NCBI GenBank assembly: GCA_002470695.1
Contig: DKNM01000123.1
Coordinates: 1 to 58,041 of the forward strand
Direction: 5' to 3'
Origin: Candidatus Neomicrothrix sp. UBA7388
GTDB taxonomy: Bacteria; Actinomycetota; Acidimicrobiia; Acidimicrobiales; Poriferisodalaceae
Length of the DNA stretch: 58,041 nucleotides
The translations under genes were made by a program, and so were the position numbers. Under the pieces are notes generated by a model. That model ran no database searches and had not been told where the DNA came from. It worked only from the letters and a program-made list of their open reading frames with translations. Below are positions 34,517 to 44,020 of this stretch, in pieces (the first letter of the stretch is position 1; every line of letters starts with the position of its first letter).

Positions 34517-36160
34517 ATGGCTCTCGACTCGAATTCAGCTGACCTCACTAATGCTTCCCTTGGTTCCTCATTTACTGACGTCGACGTTGTTGTAGTCGGT
34601 GCCGGTTTTGCGGGGATGTACATGCTCCACCGCCTGAGATCGCTGGGCTATACGGCACAAGTATTTGAATCTGGTACTGGGGTAGGGGGTACTTGGTACT
34701 GGAATAGATATCCCGGTGCTCGTTGCGATGTGGAAAGCCTTGAATACAGCTACAGCTTTGATGAAAAGCTTGAGCAAGAATGGGAGTGGACGGAGCGATA
34801 TTCGGGTCAACCGGAAATTCTCGCCTATGCGAATCACGTAGCCGACAGGTTTGAACTCCACAAGGACATCCAGTTCGAAACCCGTGTCGAAGCCGCGAAG
34901 TTCGACGAAGAAGAAAAATTATGGCGGATTACCACTAGCGACGAGCGAGTCACGACATGCCGGTTTTTCGTTATGGCGACCGGTTGCTTATCATCTGCTG
35001 CGATGCCGGAGATTGAAGGGATCGCAAGTTTCAATGGTTCTCTTATTCACACTGGTCGCTGGCCGAAAGAAGGCGTCGACCTTAAAGGTAAAAGAGTGGC
35101 GATCATAGGCACTGGATCTTCGGGCGTTCAGGCCATTCCTGTTATTGCCAAGGAATGTGAGCAACTCACGGTTTTCCAAAGGACGCCTCAGTACACCATT
35201 CCCGCTAGAAATGAGCCGCTGACTCCAGAGCGGCAATCAGATGTGAAGAGTCGCTACCGAAACTTCCGGGAGGCGAATTTTTCTATGCCCCAAGCGTTAG
35301 GGTCAGAAACTCCTAAATTTAACGACTCGGTTTATGATGTCTCAGACGAAGAAAGAAGCGCCCGATTCGAAGAGGCATGGAATCGCGGCGGAACACTTTT
35401 TATGGCTTCTTTCAACGATGTTCTGGTCGACGAAACAGCTAACACTTATGCCCAGGATTTTGTTCGGGCGAAAATTTCCGAAATCGTTGAGGATCCTGAG
35501 GTTGCGCAATTACTGACTCCGGAGCACATTATCGGTTGTAAAAGATTGGTGATTGATACGGATTACTTTGAGACCTTTAACCGATCGAACGTTGACCTAG
35601 TGGATGTCAGCAGCGATCCCATCGTACGGATCAACGAAACTGGTTTGGCTACGAAGTCGAGCCAATATGACTTTGACGTCCTTATTTTTGCCACGGGATT
35701 TGACGCGATGACCGGTTCAATTTTGAAAGTAGACATTTCAGGCAGAGATGGATTGCGAATTCAGGATAAATGGGCTGCAGGACCTCGAACTTATTTGGGT
35801 TTAACGATCCCGGGTTTCCCTAATATGTTCACCATTTCTGGACCTGGCAGTCCCTCGGTGCTGACAAATATGATCATCTCGATTGAACAGCATGTCGAGT
35901 GGATCAGTGACTGCATCGTCAGCCTTGATGATCGCGGCGCCGAGACTATTGAAGCTCAGGTCGAAGCGGAAAATAGCTGGGTCGATCACGTTAACTCGAA
36001 AGCGGATAGAACGCTGTTTCCTAGTTGTAACTCTTGGTACCTTGGCGCAAACGTGCCGGGCAAGACTCGCGTCTTCATGCCGTTACTGGGTTTCCCGGGC
36101 TATGTTCGTCGTTGTGAACAAGTCGTCGAAAATGATTATGAAGGATTTGTGATCAAGTGA
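34517..36160 (+). CDS. Baeyer-Villiger-type flavin monooxygenase
   Basis: 547 residues. FAD Rossmann motif GAGFAG (28-33), the BVMO fingerprint FNGSLIHTGRWP (172-183), the NADPH Rossmann motif GTGSSG (198-203) and the later IFATGFDAMTG. These identify a class B monooxygenase that inserts oxygen next to a ketone to form an ester or lactone. Its TGA overlaps the GTG of an SMP-30 lactonase gene by 4 bases, and an alpha/beta hydrolase follows, which strongly suggests ring opening of the product. The ATG is 26 bases after the NUDIX stop. Confidence 0.94.
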   Translation: MALDSNSADLTNASLGSSFTDVDVVVVGAGFAGMYMLHRLRSLGYTAQVFESGTGVGGTWYWNRYPGARCDVESLEYSYSFDEKLEQEWEWTERYSGQPEILAYANHVADRFELHKDIQFETRVEAAKFDEEEKLWRITTSDERVTTCRFFVMATGCLSSAAMPEIEGIASFNGSLIHTGRWPKEGVDLKGKRVAIIGTGSSGVQAIPVIAKECEQLTVFQRTPQYTIPARNEPLTPERQSDVKSRYRNFREANFSMPQALGSETPKFNDSVYDVSDEERSARFEEAWNRGGTLFMASFNDVLVDETANTYAQDFVRAKISEIVEDPEVAQLLTPEHIIGCKRLVIDTDYFETFNRSNVDLVDVSSDPIVRINETGLATKSSQYDFDVLIFATGFDAMTGSILKVDISGRDGLRIQDKWAAGPRTYLGLTIPGFPNMFTISGPGSPSVLTNMIISIEQHVEWISDCIVSLDDRGAETIEAQVEAENSWVDHVNSKADRTLFPSCNSWYLGANVPGKTRVFMPLLGFPGYVRRCEQVVENDYEGFVIK

Positions 36161-36978
36161 AAGAGCTTGAACTTCTCAGTGAAGGTTGGGGGCTAATCGA
36201 AGCTCCTAGAGTTGACGAACATGATCGGCTGTACTTCTCTGATGTTCCTAATGGAGGTGTCTATCGACGCTTGCCAGATGGAGTCGTCGAAACTGTTATT
36301 CCGAAACGACGAGGCATTGGCGGCATGGTTTTCCACGAGGAGGGCGGCCTAGTTGTAGGCGGGCGAAATATTCAGCACGTACTGGATGGTGAGGTGCGGG
36401 TCCTCTTTGACCCGGGGTTTCTTGGTTTCAACGATCTACACACCGATTCAATTGGCCGTGTGTACGTCGGTTCTCTCAAGGTAGACCCGTTTGCTGAAGG
36501 TGCAGAAAATCCAGGTGGAGAGCTGTGGCGTATTAATAGTGATGGAAACGCCGAGGAGCTATATGACGGAGTGATGCTGACTAACGGCATCGGTTTCTCG
36601 CCTGATAGCTCTCTTTTGTATCATGCAGATACTGTCCCCGGCAGAGTCTGGGTTTCCGATGTCGACGGCGACGTTGTAACGAACAAACGTGTTTTTGTCG
36701 AAGATCTGGAAAACGCCACTGATGGCCTTGCCGTCGACGTAGAGGGTGGTGTTTGGGTGGCGCAGCCAAATGGTGGGAAAGTCCAACGCTACCTGCCTGA
36801 TGGAAATGAAGACATTCAGATTGCGGTTCCGGATCCGATGGTGACCAGTTTGTGCTTCGGAGGGGATGACCGCCGGGACCTTTATATTGTGACCGGCGGC
36901 CAGACTGCCAAGGGGGGTTGCATCTATCGGACCAGAGTTGATGTTGCGGGATTAATGGTGCCAAAAGCGTCAATATAG
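36157..36978 (+). CDS. SMP-30/gluconolactonase-family lactonase
   Basis: 273-residue beta-propeller hydrolase. Metal-site residues typical of the family: Glu in GLIEAPRVDE (about 15), Asn in GFNDLHTD, Asn in LTNGIGFSPD and Asp in ATDGLAVDVEGG. The GTG start overlaps the monooxygenase stop (GTGA), so translation is coupled. The neighbouring Baeyer-Villiger enzyme makes lactones, so lactone hydrolysis is the natural reading. A second member is at 19695. Confidence 0.88.
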   Translation: MKELELLSEGWGLIEAPRVDEHDRLYFSDVPNGGVYRRLPDGVVETVIPKRRGIGGMVFHEEGGLVVGGRNIQHVLDGEVRVLFDPGFLGFNDLHTDSIGRVYVGSLKVDPFAEGAENPGGELWRINSDGNAEELYDGVMLTNGIGFSPDSSLLYHADTVPGRVWVSDVDGDVVTNKRVFVEDLENATDGLAVDVEGGVWVAQPNGGKVQRYLPDGNEDIQIAVPDPMVTSLCFGGDDRRDLYIVTGGQTAKGGCIYRTRVDVAGLMVPKASI

Positions 36979-37000
36979 CGACAGCTTTTTGGAGCTTCAT

Positions 37001-37789
37001 ATGCGAGAACAACCATTTTTTTGGGCTCATGGTGATAGCAAAGAGAATCTTCTATTTTGTATGCACGGAATAGGTTCGTGTGCGGACGCTTTTCTCCCGC
37101 AGCGTGCTCTTGCTTCGGCTCTCGGATGCACCGTGGTCGCTTGGGATGCTCCGGGTTATCGGTATTCGGCTGACCCGGCTCATGAAATCGGAATCGATGG
37201 GTGGGCGGATGCAGCTGCGGAATTAATCGCATCACTTGGCTACGATCGGACTTGGGTCTTAGGAGTCTCTTGGGGCGGAGTGACAGCGACTCGTCTTGCG
37301 TTGCGGACTCCCTCTGCAGTAGATGCCTTGATTCTGGCGGACTCAAGCGTCGGATCGGGAACAAACGCAGCTCAGGCGCAAGCTATGCGCGGCAGGGCTG
37401 AGAGTCTTTCTGAGATGGGAGCCGAAGAGTTCGCGCGGCAACGGGCCCCTCTTCTGATCGCGGAAGGGGCATCAAAGGAAATTCTCAGCGAAGTTGAGCA
37501 CTTGTTCGCTGATTCGGTTCGAATGCCTTCATATCAATGGGCCTGCAACTCTATGGCTGATACGGACCACAGACCGAACTTGAACTCCCTCGAAATCCCT
37601 ACTTTGGTTATGTGCGGAGATCAGGATCGCGTTACGCCCCCCAAACTGTCGGCTGAATTGGCGATGGGCATTCCCGATGCTTCCCATGTTCAGATCTCGG
37701 ACGCGGGGCACTTAGCAAACCAAGAACAACCTGAGAAATTTAACTCTGAAGTGCTTGAGTTTATTGAAAAATTAATTGCTGATAATTAG
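37001..37789 (+). CDS. Alpha/beta hydrolase
   Basis: 262 residues. Oxyanion region HGIGSCADAF, nucleophile elbow GVSWGG (Ser90), acid Asp209 in GDQDRVTP and His237 in DAGHLANQEQ complete the triad. I chose ATG 37001 because ggag lies 6 bases upstream; a TTG at 36989 would add four residues. It follows the lactonase by 22 bases and may hydrolyse the ester or lactone made by the monooxygenase. Its last bases overlap the stop of the convergent SDR gene. Confidence 0.88.
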   Translation: MREQPFFWAHGDSKENLLFCMHGIGSCADAFLPQRALASALGCTVVAWDAPGYRYSADPAHEIGIDGWADAAAELIASLGYDRTWVLGVSWGGVTATRLALRTPSAVDALILADSSVGSGTNAAQAQAMRGRAESLSEMGAEEFARQRAPLLIAEGASKEILSEVEHLFADSVRMPSYQWACNSMADTDHRPNLNSLEIPTLVMCGDQDRVTPPKLSAELAMGIPDASHVQISDAGHLANQEQPEKFNSEVLEFIEKLIADN

Positions 37790-38565
37790 CGCGGTGGCAT
37801 TCGAATGCCACCATCGCAACGTATGGTTTCGCCATTCATGTACGGGTTTGTCAGGCATTCCATCACCATGAACGCAAGTTCTTCGCCTGATCCAAGACGT
37901 TTGGGGAATAAAACACTCTGTCCTAGGTGCGCCTTAAATTGGTCTGACTGCTCTCCTTCGCCGTAGATTGGCGTGTCGATTAGACCCGGAGCGATTGTGT
38001 TCACGCGTATTCCCGTGGCCGATAAATCACGAGCAATGGGAAGCGTCATGCCGACGACCCCGCCTTTGGAGGCAGAGTATGCAGCCTGACCAATTTGTCC
38101 ATCAAAGGCTGCCGCGGAGGCCATATTGACAATTGCGCCGCGGGATCCGTCCTCGTCAACCGGTTCTGTCTGAGCCATAGCTGCTGCGGACTGAGCCAAC
38201 ATGTTGTAGGAGCCAATCAAATTCACCTTGATAACGAACTCAAATTGACTGAGATCAGCTGGAACATTGTTTCGGTCAATCGTTCTTGCGGCACGGCCTA
38301 GTCCTGCTGAATTGACAAGCGCGCGAAGCGGACCCATTTCTGAGGCTGCTGCGACCGCTGCCTGGGCATCTTCGACATTTGACACATCGCATTTCACGAA
38401 AAGCCCGCCAAGCTCGGACGCAACTTCCTGCCCTTTGTCTTCTTGTAGATCAGCGATCACAACTCTGGAGCCAGCGGCAGCGAGTTGCCTGGCGGCTGCT
38501 TCGCCGATACCCGACGCGCCGCCGGTAACTATTGAAGAACTTGCTTCCAGATTCATTCTCGGCAT
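37786..38565 (-). CDS. SDR resembling 3-hydroxyacyl-CoA dehydrogenase type 2
   Basis: 259 residues. TGGASGIG near 15, NSAG near 86, catalytic Ser in NMASAAAF and YSASK. The long insertion between the NSAG strand and the Ser, with QTEPVDEDGSRGAIVNMAS, is characteristic of HSD17B10-like 3-hydroxy-2-methylbutyryl-CoA dehydrogenases. It begins one base into the thiolase stop (TGATG on the minus strand). The pair would carry out the last two steps of a beta-oxidation cycle. Confidence 0.9.
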   Translation of the reverse strand: MPRMNLEASSSIVTGGASGIGEAAARQLAAAGSRVVIADLQEDKGQEVASELGGLFVKCDVSNVEDAQAAVAAASEMGPLRALVNSAGLGRAARTIDRNNVPADLSQFEFVIKVNLIGSYNMLAQSAAAMAQTEPVDEDGSRGAIVNMASAAAFDGQIGQAAYSASKGGVVGMTLPIARDLSATGIRVNTIAPGLIDTPIYGEGEQSDQFKAHLGQSVLFPKRLGSGEELAFMVMECLTNPYMNGETIRCDGGIRMPPR

Positions 38566-39734
38566 CAGGCTTCAACTCTCTCGATAATTGTGGCATTGGC
38601 CATTCCGCCGCCTTCGCACATGGTTTGGAGACCGTATCTGCCGCCAGTTCGCTCGAGTTCGTTTAACAGGGTTGCCATCAGCTTTGTTCCAGAGCAGCCG
38701 AGTGGGTGTCCCAATGCGATTGCGCCGCCGTTCACATTTGTTTTACTTAAATCGGTTCCGTGTTCTTTCTGCCAGGCGAGTACAACGGAAGCGAAAGCCT
38801 CGTTGACCTCAAATAGATCGATGTCATCCAAGGTCAGTCCTGAACGGGCCATAACTTTTTCGGTCGCAGGAATTGGTCCTTTCAACATGGTGACAGGATC
38901 GGCGCCCGCTAAGGCAAAACTATGAAATTTGGCCCTCGGTCGTAAGCCAAGTTCTGCCGCTTTCTCTGCGCTCATAACTAACACTGCTGAAGCACCATCT
39001 GTTATCTGGCTGGAATTTCCAGCTGTAACCTTTCCATCCTCCCGGAAAGCTGGGTTGAGTTTGGACAATGATTCTGCGGTCGTGTCTTGCCTAATTCCTT
39101 CATCGGCAGTCATCATTTCGGTTTGCCCATCTATTTGAACGGGAACCGGAACTATTTCATTCTCGAAACGGCCTTCAGATGTTGCTACCGCCGCTCGACG
39201 TTGGCTTTCCGCTCCAAAGGCATCAAGATCTTGCCGGCTGAAGCCGTATTCGTCAGCGATCATTTCTGCGCCAATTCCCTGAGGTGGTAGACCAGTTTCC
39301 TCGTAGCGGCTCTGCATAGTTTCGCTGAATGGGAAGCCCATACCCTTCACCACGCTGGCGCCCATTGGGGTTCTTGTCATCACTTCAACGCCCGCTGCAA
39401 TAGCTACGTCATAGGCTCCTGCGATAACTCCTTGTGCTGCGAAATGAAGAGCTTGTTGGCTCGAACCGCATTGGCGGTCGACGGTAGTTGCGGGAACTGA
39501 TTCTGGCCAGCCGGCAGCGAGTACAGCATTTCGCCCTATGTTCAGTGACTGCTCACCCACCTGCATCACACAGCCCATAATCACGTCATCCACGATGGCG
39601 GGATCGATACCGGTTCTATCTTCGATGGCTTTAAGGACATGAGCTGCTAGATCGACTGCATGCCAGTCCTGTAGTTTGCCATTGCGCTTGCCGCCGGGGG
39701 TTCTTACAGCGTCAACGATGACTGCTTCTCTCAT
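38565..39734 (-). CDS. Acetyl-CoA C-acyltransferase (thiolase)
   Basis: 389 residues. Nucleophile Cys89 in DRQCGSSQQA, His343 in GAIALGHPLGCSG and Cys373 in TMCEGGGMAN give a complete degradative thiolase active site. It cleaves 3-ketoacyl-CoA to acetyl-CoA and a shortened acyl-CoA. The ATG has aggag 7 bases upstream, next to the palindrome CCTGATCAGG (39744-39753). First gene of a two-gene unit with the SDR, divergent from an MFS gene. Confidence 0.96.
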   Translation of the reverse strand: MREAVIVDAVRTPGGKRNGKLQDWHAVDLAAHVLKAIEDRTGIDPAIVDDVIMGCVMQVGEQSLNIGRNAVLAAGWPESVPATTVDRQCGSSQQALHFAAQGVIAGAYDVAIAAGVEVMTRTPMGASVVKGMGFPFSETMQSRYEETGLPPQGIGAEMIADEYGFSRQDLDAFGAESQRRAAVATSEGRFENEIVPVPVQIDGQTEMMTADEGIRQDTTAESLSKLNPAFREDGKVTAGNSSQITDGASAVLVMSAEKAAELGLRPRAKFHSFALAGADPVTMLKGPIPATEKVMARSGLTLDDIDLFEVNEAFASVVLAWQKEHGTDLSKTNVNGGAIALGHPLGCSGTKLMATLLNELERTGGRYGLQTMCEGGGMANATIIERVEA

Positions 39735-39840
39735 TGGTCTACTCCTGATCAGGTCAAATCGTGATAGTAGCTTGAACTTCGCTCTGAATCGTAGATCGCA
39801 AATGGGCGCGCGAGCGAACTGAGGCGACTACTTTGCTGAA

Positions 39841-41094
39841 GTGGTTCTCCGAGCATCAACCGAAAAGCGACCGAAGACATTTGCCTCACTGAGGATTCCG
39901 ACGTTCAGACTTTTTTGGTGGGGAGGCGTCTTTTCGTTTTTGGGCGTCCAGATGCAGTTCCTTCTGCGGGGTTTGTTGGCATGGGATTTAACTGAACGCG
40001 AAAGCGGTCTTGGTGTTGTTTATCTGGCCTTTGGTGTGGGGCTTCTTGCTTGCACTCCGTTGGGAGGCGTGTTGGCGGACAGATGGCCGAAGCGCTCCTT
40101 AATGGTCTTTGGTCAGGCTTCGATAGCGGTAGCGGCGGGAGCTGTAGGCCTAGCAGTCGTCTCGGGAAATGCTGAGTACTGGATGCTGCTGTTGGCGAGC
40201 CTTTTACAGGGCGCGATGTTTGGACTCATCGGTCCGGCCCGCGTGTCAGCTTCTGCTGAGCTGGTGGGCCGAGAGCAATTAGGTAATGCAATTAGCCTTA
40301 CATCGATGTCGATGAGCCTCACTAGAGTTTTCGCTCCTGCCGCAGCCGGGGTGCTGGCCGGGGTAGCGGTTGTAGGAATCGGTGGCGCTTATCTTGTCGC
40401 TTCGGTTTTCTCAGCGGTATCGACGTTTTTGACTATGCGACTACCCAAGCTGGAGCCTGTAAATCCTTCTCGTAAGCACCCCTTTGCCGAGATCCTTGAT
40501 GGGCTTCGTTATGTGCGAGGAGAGCGGGACCTCAGACGGCTCATTATGACGACCATCTTGGCAATCATGATTGGTTTCAATTATGTAGCTTTCCTGCCCG
40601 CATTAGTTGAAGGTGATCTAGGGCTATCTGAAAGTCACGTTGGCTTCTTGACGACTGCTTCAGCGATAGGGGCGGTAGCGATAACTGCGTTTGTTGCTTC
40701 TAGGGCGGACGGACCCGGATCAAGTCGGTTGATGATTGGCTGCGGGTTGGCTTTCGGTCTCGGTGTGGTCTGTTTTGGGCTAGCTCGCAACTACCTTCTC
40801 GCCTTACTAATTATTGCTGTTCTAGGTTTGTCCACGAATGGGTTTATGGTTTTGACGAGCAGCAGGTCGATGGCGATTTCGTCTCCGTCTCATCACGGTC
40901 GAGTTCAGTCGTTGATGCAATTGGCTTGGGCTGGTTTTGGCATTGCTGCTGCACCTTTGGGAGCGCTTGCAGAGATTATCGGCCTTCGCGTCACAATCGT
41001 TGCTATGGGAATCGTTACCTTCTGTGTTGTATCGCTATATGGCAGCACCTTGAAAGTAGCTGGAAAAGTCTCGGCCCAGGAGTCTGGCCCCTAA
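39841..41094 (+). CDS. MFS transporter (MFS_3/EntS-like)
   Basis: 417 residues with about 12 hydrophobic segments. The loop motif GGVLADRWPKRSLMVFG is typical of MFS_3 exporters of the enterobactin-exporter type. Distinct from the Bcr/CflA-type protein at 23004. The GTG start has no strong ribosome binding site. Its stop overlaps the stop of the convergent P450 by 4 bases. Substrate unknown; export of a metabolite or toxic intermediate is likely. Confidence 0.85.
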   Translation: MVLRASTEKRPKTFASLRIPTFRLFWWGGVFSFLGVQMQFLLRGLLAWDLTERESGLGVVYLAFGVGLLACTPLGGVLADRWPKRSLMVFGQASIAVAAGAVGLAVVSGNAEYWMLLLASLLQGAMFGLIGPARVSASAELVGREQLGNAISLTSMSMSLTRVFAPAAAGVLAGVAVVGIGGAYLVASVFSAVSTFLTMRLPKLEPVNPSRKHPFAEILDGLRYVRGERDLRRLIMTTILAIMIGFNYVAFLPALVEGDLGLSESHVGFLTTASAIGAVAITAFVASRADGPGSSRLMIGCGLAFGLGVVCFGLARNYLLALLIIAVLGLSTNGFMVLTSSRSMAISSPSHHGRVQSLMQLAWAGFGIAAAPLGALAEIIGLRVTIVAMGIVTFCVVSLYGSTLKVAGKVSAQESGP

Positions 41095-42296
41095 GCAAGA
41101 ATTCGAATTGGTATCGCCCTGGGGCCGCGAACGTGGCCGGCGCTGTAGGTGACGGCGCTGATGTCCGTTAGCTCAAATTCTGGAAAACGTTCCATCCACA
41201 TCTCTAATGCTATTTGCATTTCTAAGCGAGCCAGGTTTGAGCCGAGACATCTATGGACCCCTAAGCCGAAAGCCGAATGTCTGTTTTCCTCCCTGTCGAT
41301 CAGAACTTCGTCGGGTCGATCGAACAGTTCAGGGTCGCGGTTTGCCGAAGGAAAGGCCAGCACTGTCCACTCGCCAGCGCTGATTGGGCATCCAGCTACC
41401 TCCGTGTCTTCCTGCGCCACTCTCGCGATAAAAACAGGCGAATAAGCTCTCAGAAACTCTTCTACTGCTGTTGGGATTAGATGTCGGTCCGCTGCTATCC
41501 GCTGCCGATCTTCCTGGTTGGTTGCAAGATGTAATAACGAAAAGCCGAGAGCCGACCAGGTCGTATCCACCCCAGCAATTAGAAGCAAAAAGAGCGTTCG
41601 AGCTATTTCGTCGTCGGTAAGACCAACACCATTTACGCGCTGATCTATAAGGTATTGGACCATATCGCCGTCGTTTTTGTCGGCTCGCCGCTCCGACGTA
41701 AGAGCTAGTAGGTAGGTCATCATCTCGTTGGTGGTTTCTCTAGCCACGTCGGGGTCTGTTGGGCCTACTTCTAGTAGGTCGTGGAGCCAAGATCGAAACT
41801 GCGGGGTGTCCTCCAAAGGAACTCCGAGCATTCTGGCAGTTACATCACCAGGTATTTCTTGGGCGTACTTTGCAGCGACATCAAACTCTGCCTCTCCACT
41901 CAGGTCCTCTAAGAGACCCGAGCAGATTTGTCTAATAGTTGGCTCCCACTCGGCCGTTGCTTTTGGCGTGAAGAACGGCAGGAGAAGTCGCCGATGGTCA
42001 GTGTGGTTAGGCGGATCAATGTTTATCGGCGGGAGAATAAGGCCGTGCCGATCAGTGGGCACCTCGCTAATTATCGTCCGTCGACTGCTAAACGTTTCTG
42101 TCGCGAGTGCCGCTTCCGCCACATCGTTGGCCTTTGTGAGCCACGTCATTCCTCCGTAGCGATCGCTATGCGCTACCGGACATTCAGAGCGAAGATCCTC
42201 GTAGATGGGGTAGGGGTCCGCTATGAAATTCGGGTCGAAATGATCGAGATCCGAGTGCCAGTCGGTCACTGGTGGGCGCATAGAGAAGTCGGACAT
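41091..42296 (-). CDS. Cytochrome P450
   Basis: About 401 residues. I-helix AGVDTTW, ExxR in EEFLR and heme loop SAFGLGVHRCLG with Cys350 are all present. It is a paralogue of the P450 at 21602 over the whole length. I chose ATG 42296 because agga lies 8 bases upstream; ATG 42308 would add four residues. No redox partner genes are nearby. It is divergent from an aminotransferase gene. Substrate unknown. Confidence 0.94.
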   Translation of the reverse strand: MSDFSMRPPVTDWHSDLDHFDPNFIADPYPIYEDLRSECPVAHSDRYGGMTWLTKANDVAEAALATETFSSRRTIISEVPTDRHGLILPPINIDPPNHTDHRRLLLPFFTPKATAEWEPTIRQICSGLLEDLSGEAEFDVAAKYAQEIPGDVTARMLGVPLEDTPQFRSWLHDLLEVGPTDPDVARETTNEMMTYLLALTSERRADKNDGDMVQYLIDQRVNGVGLTDDEIARTLFLLLIAGVDTTWSALGFSLLHLATNQEDRQRIAADRHLIPTAVEEFLRAYSPVFIARVAQEDTEVAGCPISAGEWTVLAFPSANRDPELFDRPDEVLIDREENRHSAFGLGVHRCLGSNLARLEMQIALEMWMERFPEFELTDISAVTYSAGHVRGPRAIPIRILA

Positions 42297-42388
42297 CAGG
42301 TTCCTCATGGGATAGCGATTCGTATGACGTATCTCGAGCGTACCTGAATAGCGTCGGTCTGATCTTGGTGGCCGCTACTGTTCGTCAG

Positions 42389-43552
42389 ATGAGATTTGCG
42401 CCGTTTGTCGATTTACTTGGAGGTGAGGGTGCCGAGGCATGGGACATATTGACAGCGTCCCGTGATGCGCAAGCGAGGGGAGAAGATGTCATCGTGTTAA
42501 GTATCGGGGACCCTGACTTCGCCACCCCAGATTTTGTAGTTGACGCAGCGGTAGATGCGCTAAGAAATGGTGACACTCACTACACCGAATTAGAGGGAAG
42601 GCCTTCCCTCCGTGAGGCAATTTCCAAAAAAATATCGGCATCGGCTGGAATCGAGATAGGAATTGACTACGTAACGGTGTTGGCCGGCACGCAGAATGCG
42701 TTCTATGCAGCCTGTCGATGCCTTTTCGGAGTCGGTGACGAAGTTCTAGTTCTAGATCCGGCCTATGTCACATATGAAGCTGCGATTGCTTCAACTGGGG
42801 CATCCCAAGTACGCGTGGAGCAACCTTCCAGTAACGGTTTTCGTCCAGATCTCACAAGGCTTGAAGAGGCGATTAGTCCAGCAACTAGGGGCATTGTGTT
42901 CTCGAACCCTTCAAATCCGACAGGAGTGGTGCTCACTGAAGGTGAATTGGCTGCGATAGCGGATATCGCAATAAAAAATGATTTATGGGTCGTTGTTGAT
43001 GAGGTCTACAGCGACCTCGTCTATGAACGTGAGCATAATTCGATTGCAGGTTTTGCAGGGATGCTGGAGCGAACTGTCACGGTCAGCAGTGTGTCAAAGT
43101 CTTACGCTATGACGGGTTGGAGGTGCGGGTGGGCAGTGGGCCCTCCCGAGCTTGGGGCTCATCTGAGCAAAATGGCACTCATTAATCTCTATGGGTTGCC
43201 AGGGTTTGTGATGGAGGCAGCGGGTGCCGCTCTGCGCAACGGTGATTTAGAAGTTGAAGCAGCGCGCCGGACATACAGACGTCGCAGAGACATGCTCGTA
43301 GAGGAACTTGAGAAAGGAGCAGATATTCCGCTCCTAACCCCCGAAGGTGGAATGTTTTTAATGGCAGATGTGCGTGCTCATAACGCTGACGCCAACTCTT
43401 TTGCATGGGATCTTTATCGTAAGACAGGCGTTTCCGTGTTGGATGCAGGGGCATTTGGTGCGCCATCACGAGGGTGGGTCAGGATTTCCTTTGGGGTCGA
43501 TGAAAATCGCTTGCTGGATGCTGCTCGGCGCATAGTTGCATATACGCGCTAG
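42389..43552 (+). CDS. Class I aminotransferase, AruH-like
   Basis: PLP enzyme of 387 residues. PLP Lys in SVSKSYAMTGWRCGW, NPSNPTG, DEVYSDLVY and a C-terminal Arg in WVRISFG. The opening MRFAPFVDLLGGEGAEAWDI resembles arginine:pyruvate transaminases, which favours ATG 42389 over TTG 42365, although no ribosome binding site is clear. Substrate is inferred only by this resemblance. Divergent from the P450 gene. Confidence 0.85.
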   Translation: MRFAPFVDLLGGEGAEAWDILTASRDAQARGEDVIVLSIGDPDFATPDFVVDAAVDALRNGDTHYTELEGRPSLREAISKKISASAGIEIGIDYVTVLAGTQNAFYAACRCLFGVGDEVLVLDPAYVTYEAAIASTGASQVRVEQPSSNGFRPDLTRLEEAISPATRGIVFSNPSNPTGVVLTEGELAAIADIAIKNDLWVVVDEVYSDLVYEREHNSIAGFAGMLERTVTVSSVSKSYAMTGWRCGWAVGPPELGAHLSKMALINLYGLPGFVMEAAGAALRNGDLEVEAARRTYRRRRDMLVEELEKGADIPLLTPEGGMFLMADVRAHNADANSFAWDLYRKTGVSVLDAGAFGAPSRGWVRISFGVDENRLLDAARRIVAYTR

Positions 43553-43606
43553 CTCTATGACTTTCCTCAGGTTGAAGTGATTACGTTCGCTATCCAAAGA
43601 CCTGCA

Positions 43607-44020
43607 TTACGACTTGTGATCGCAGGGCGCGTCCCTTTTGTCCCGGCGATGCAACATGCAGTCTCTGTGCTTTACTCGCCACCCGACGTCGGTCTTTACA
43701 ACCTCGTCATAGTACGACGCCGTGCCAACAAGTCCCTTGCCGAGTAGCGCCACGATTCTGAAGTTCATCTTTACTGAGCTATCTACGTCTATGTAAATGT
43801 TTGTCATCATGTGAGTCTTGGGATGGTCAGCCTCAACGTCCATGAAGTGGACGATGTCGTCCAGACCTTCTAGTCGGCGTGCGCCAACTCCTGTTAGGTC
43901 GAACACTGCATCTTCTGTAAAGATTCTTTTGAGATTGTCCCAATTACGATCATCGATTGCGTCACCGTAACGTCCCGGTAGTTCAAGCAGTTCAAGTCGA
44001 TCAGCGAGTTCAAGTTTCAT
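43607..44020 (-). CDS. SnoaL/NTF2-like protein
   Basis: 137 residues of the cone-shaped NTF2/SnoaL_4 fold: an N-terminal helix pair (ELADRLELLELPGRYGDAIDDRNWDNL), the strand FTEDAVFDLTG and the later HMMTNIYIDVD. Members are often isomerases, hydratases or small dioxygenase partners. Its ATG overlaps the dioxygenase stop by 4 bases (ATGA on the minus strand), so the two are translationally coupled. It is the last gene of a six-gene minus-strand run. Confidence 0.8.
   Translation of the reverse strand: MKLELADRLELLELPGRYGDAIDDRNWDNLKRIFTEDAVFDLTGVGARRLEGLDDIVHFMDVEADHPKTHMMTNIYIDVDSSVKMNFRIVALLGKGLVGTASYYDEVVKTDVGWRVKHRDCMLHRRDKRDAPCDHKS

Noticed and set aside
34117..34623. 168-codon minus-strand frame across the NUDIX gene and BVMO start
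   Set aside because: Opposes two genes with clear motifs and has no family resemblance.
39744..39753. Palindrome CCTGATCAGG at the thiolase start as operator
   Set aside because: It coincides with the ribosome binding site and is short enough to occur by chance.
41728..42347. Two plus-strand frames (143 and 139 codons) opposite the P450
   Set aside because: Shadows of a P450 with intact heme and ExxR motifs.
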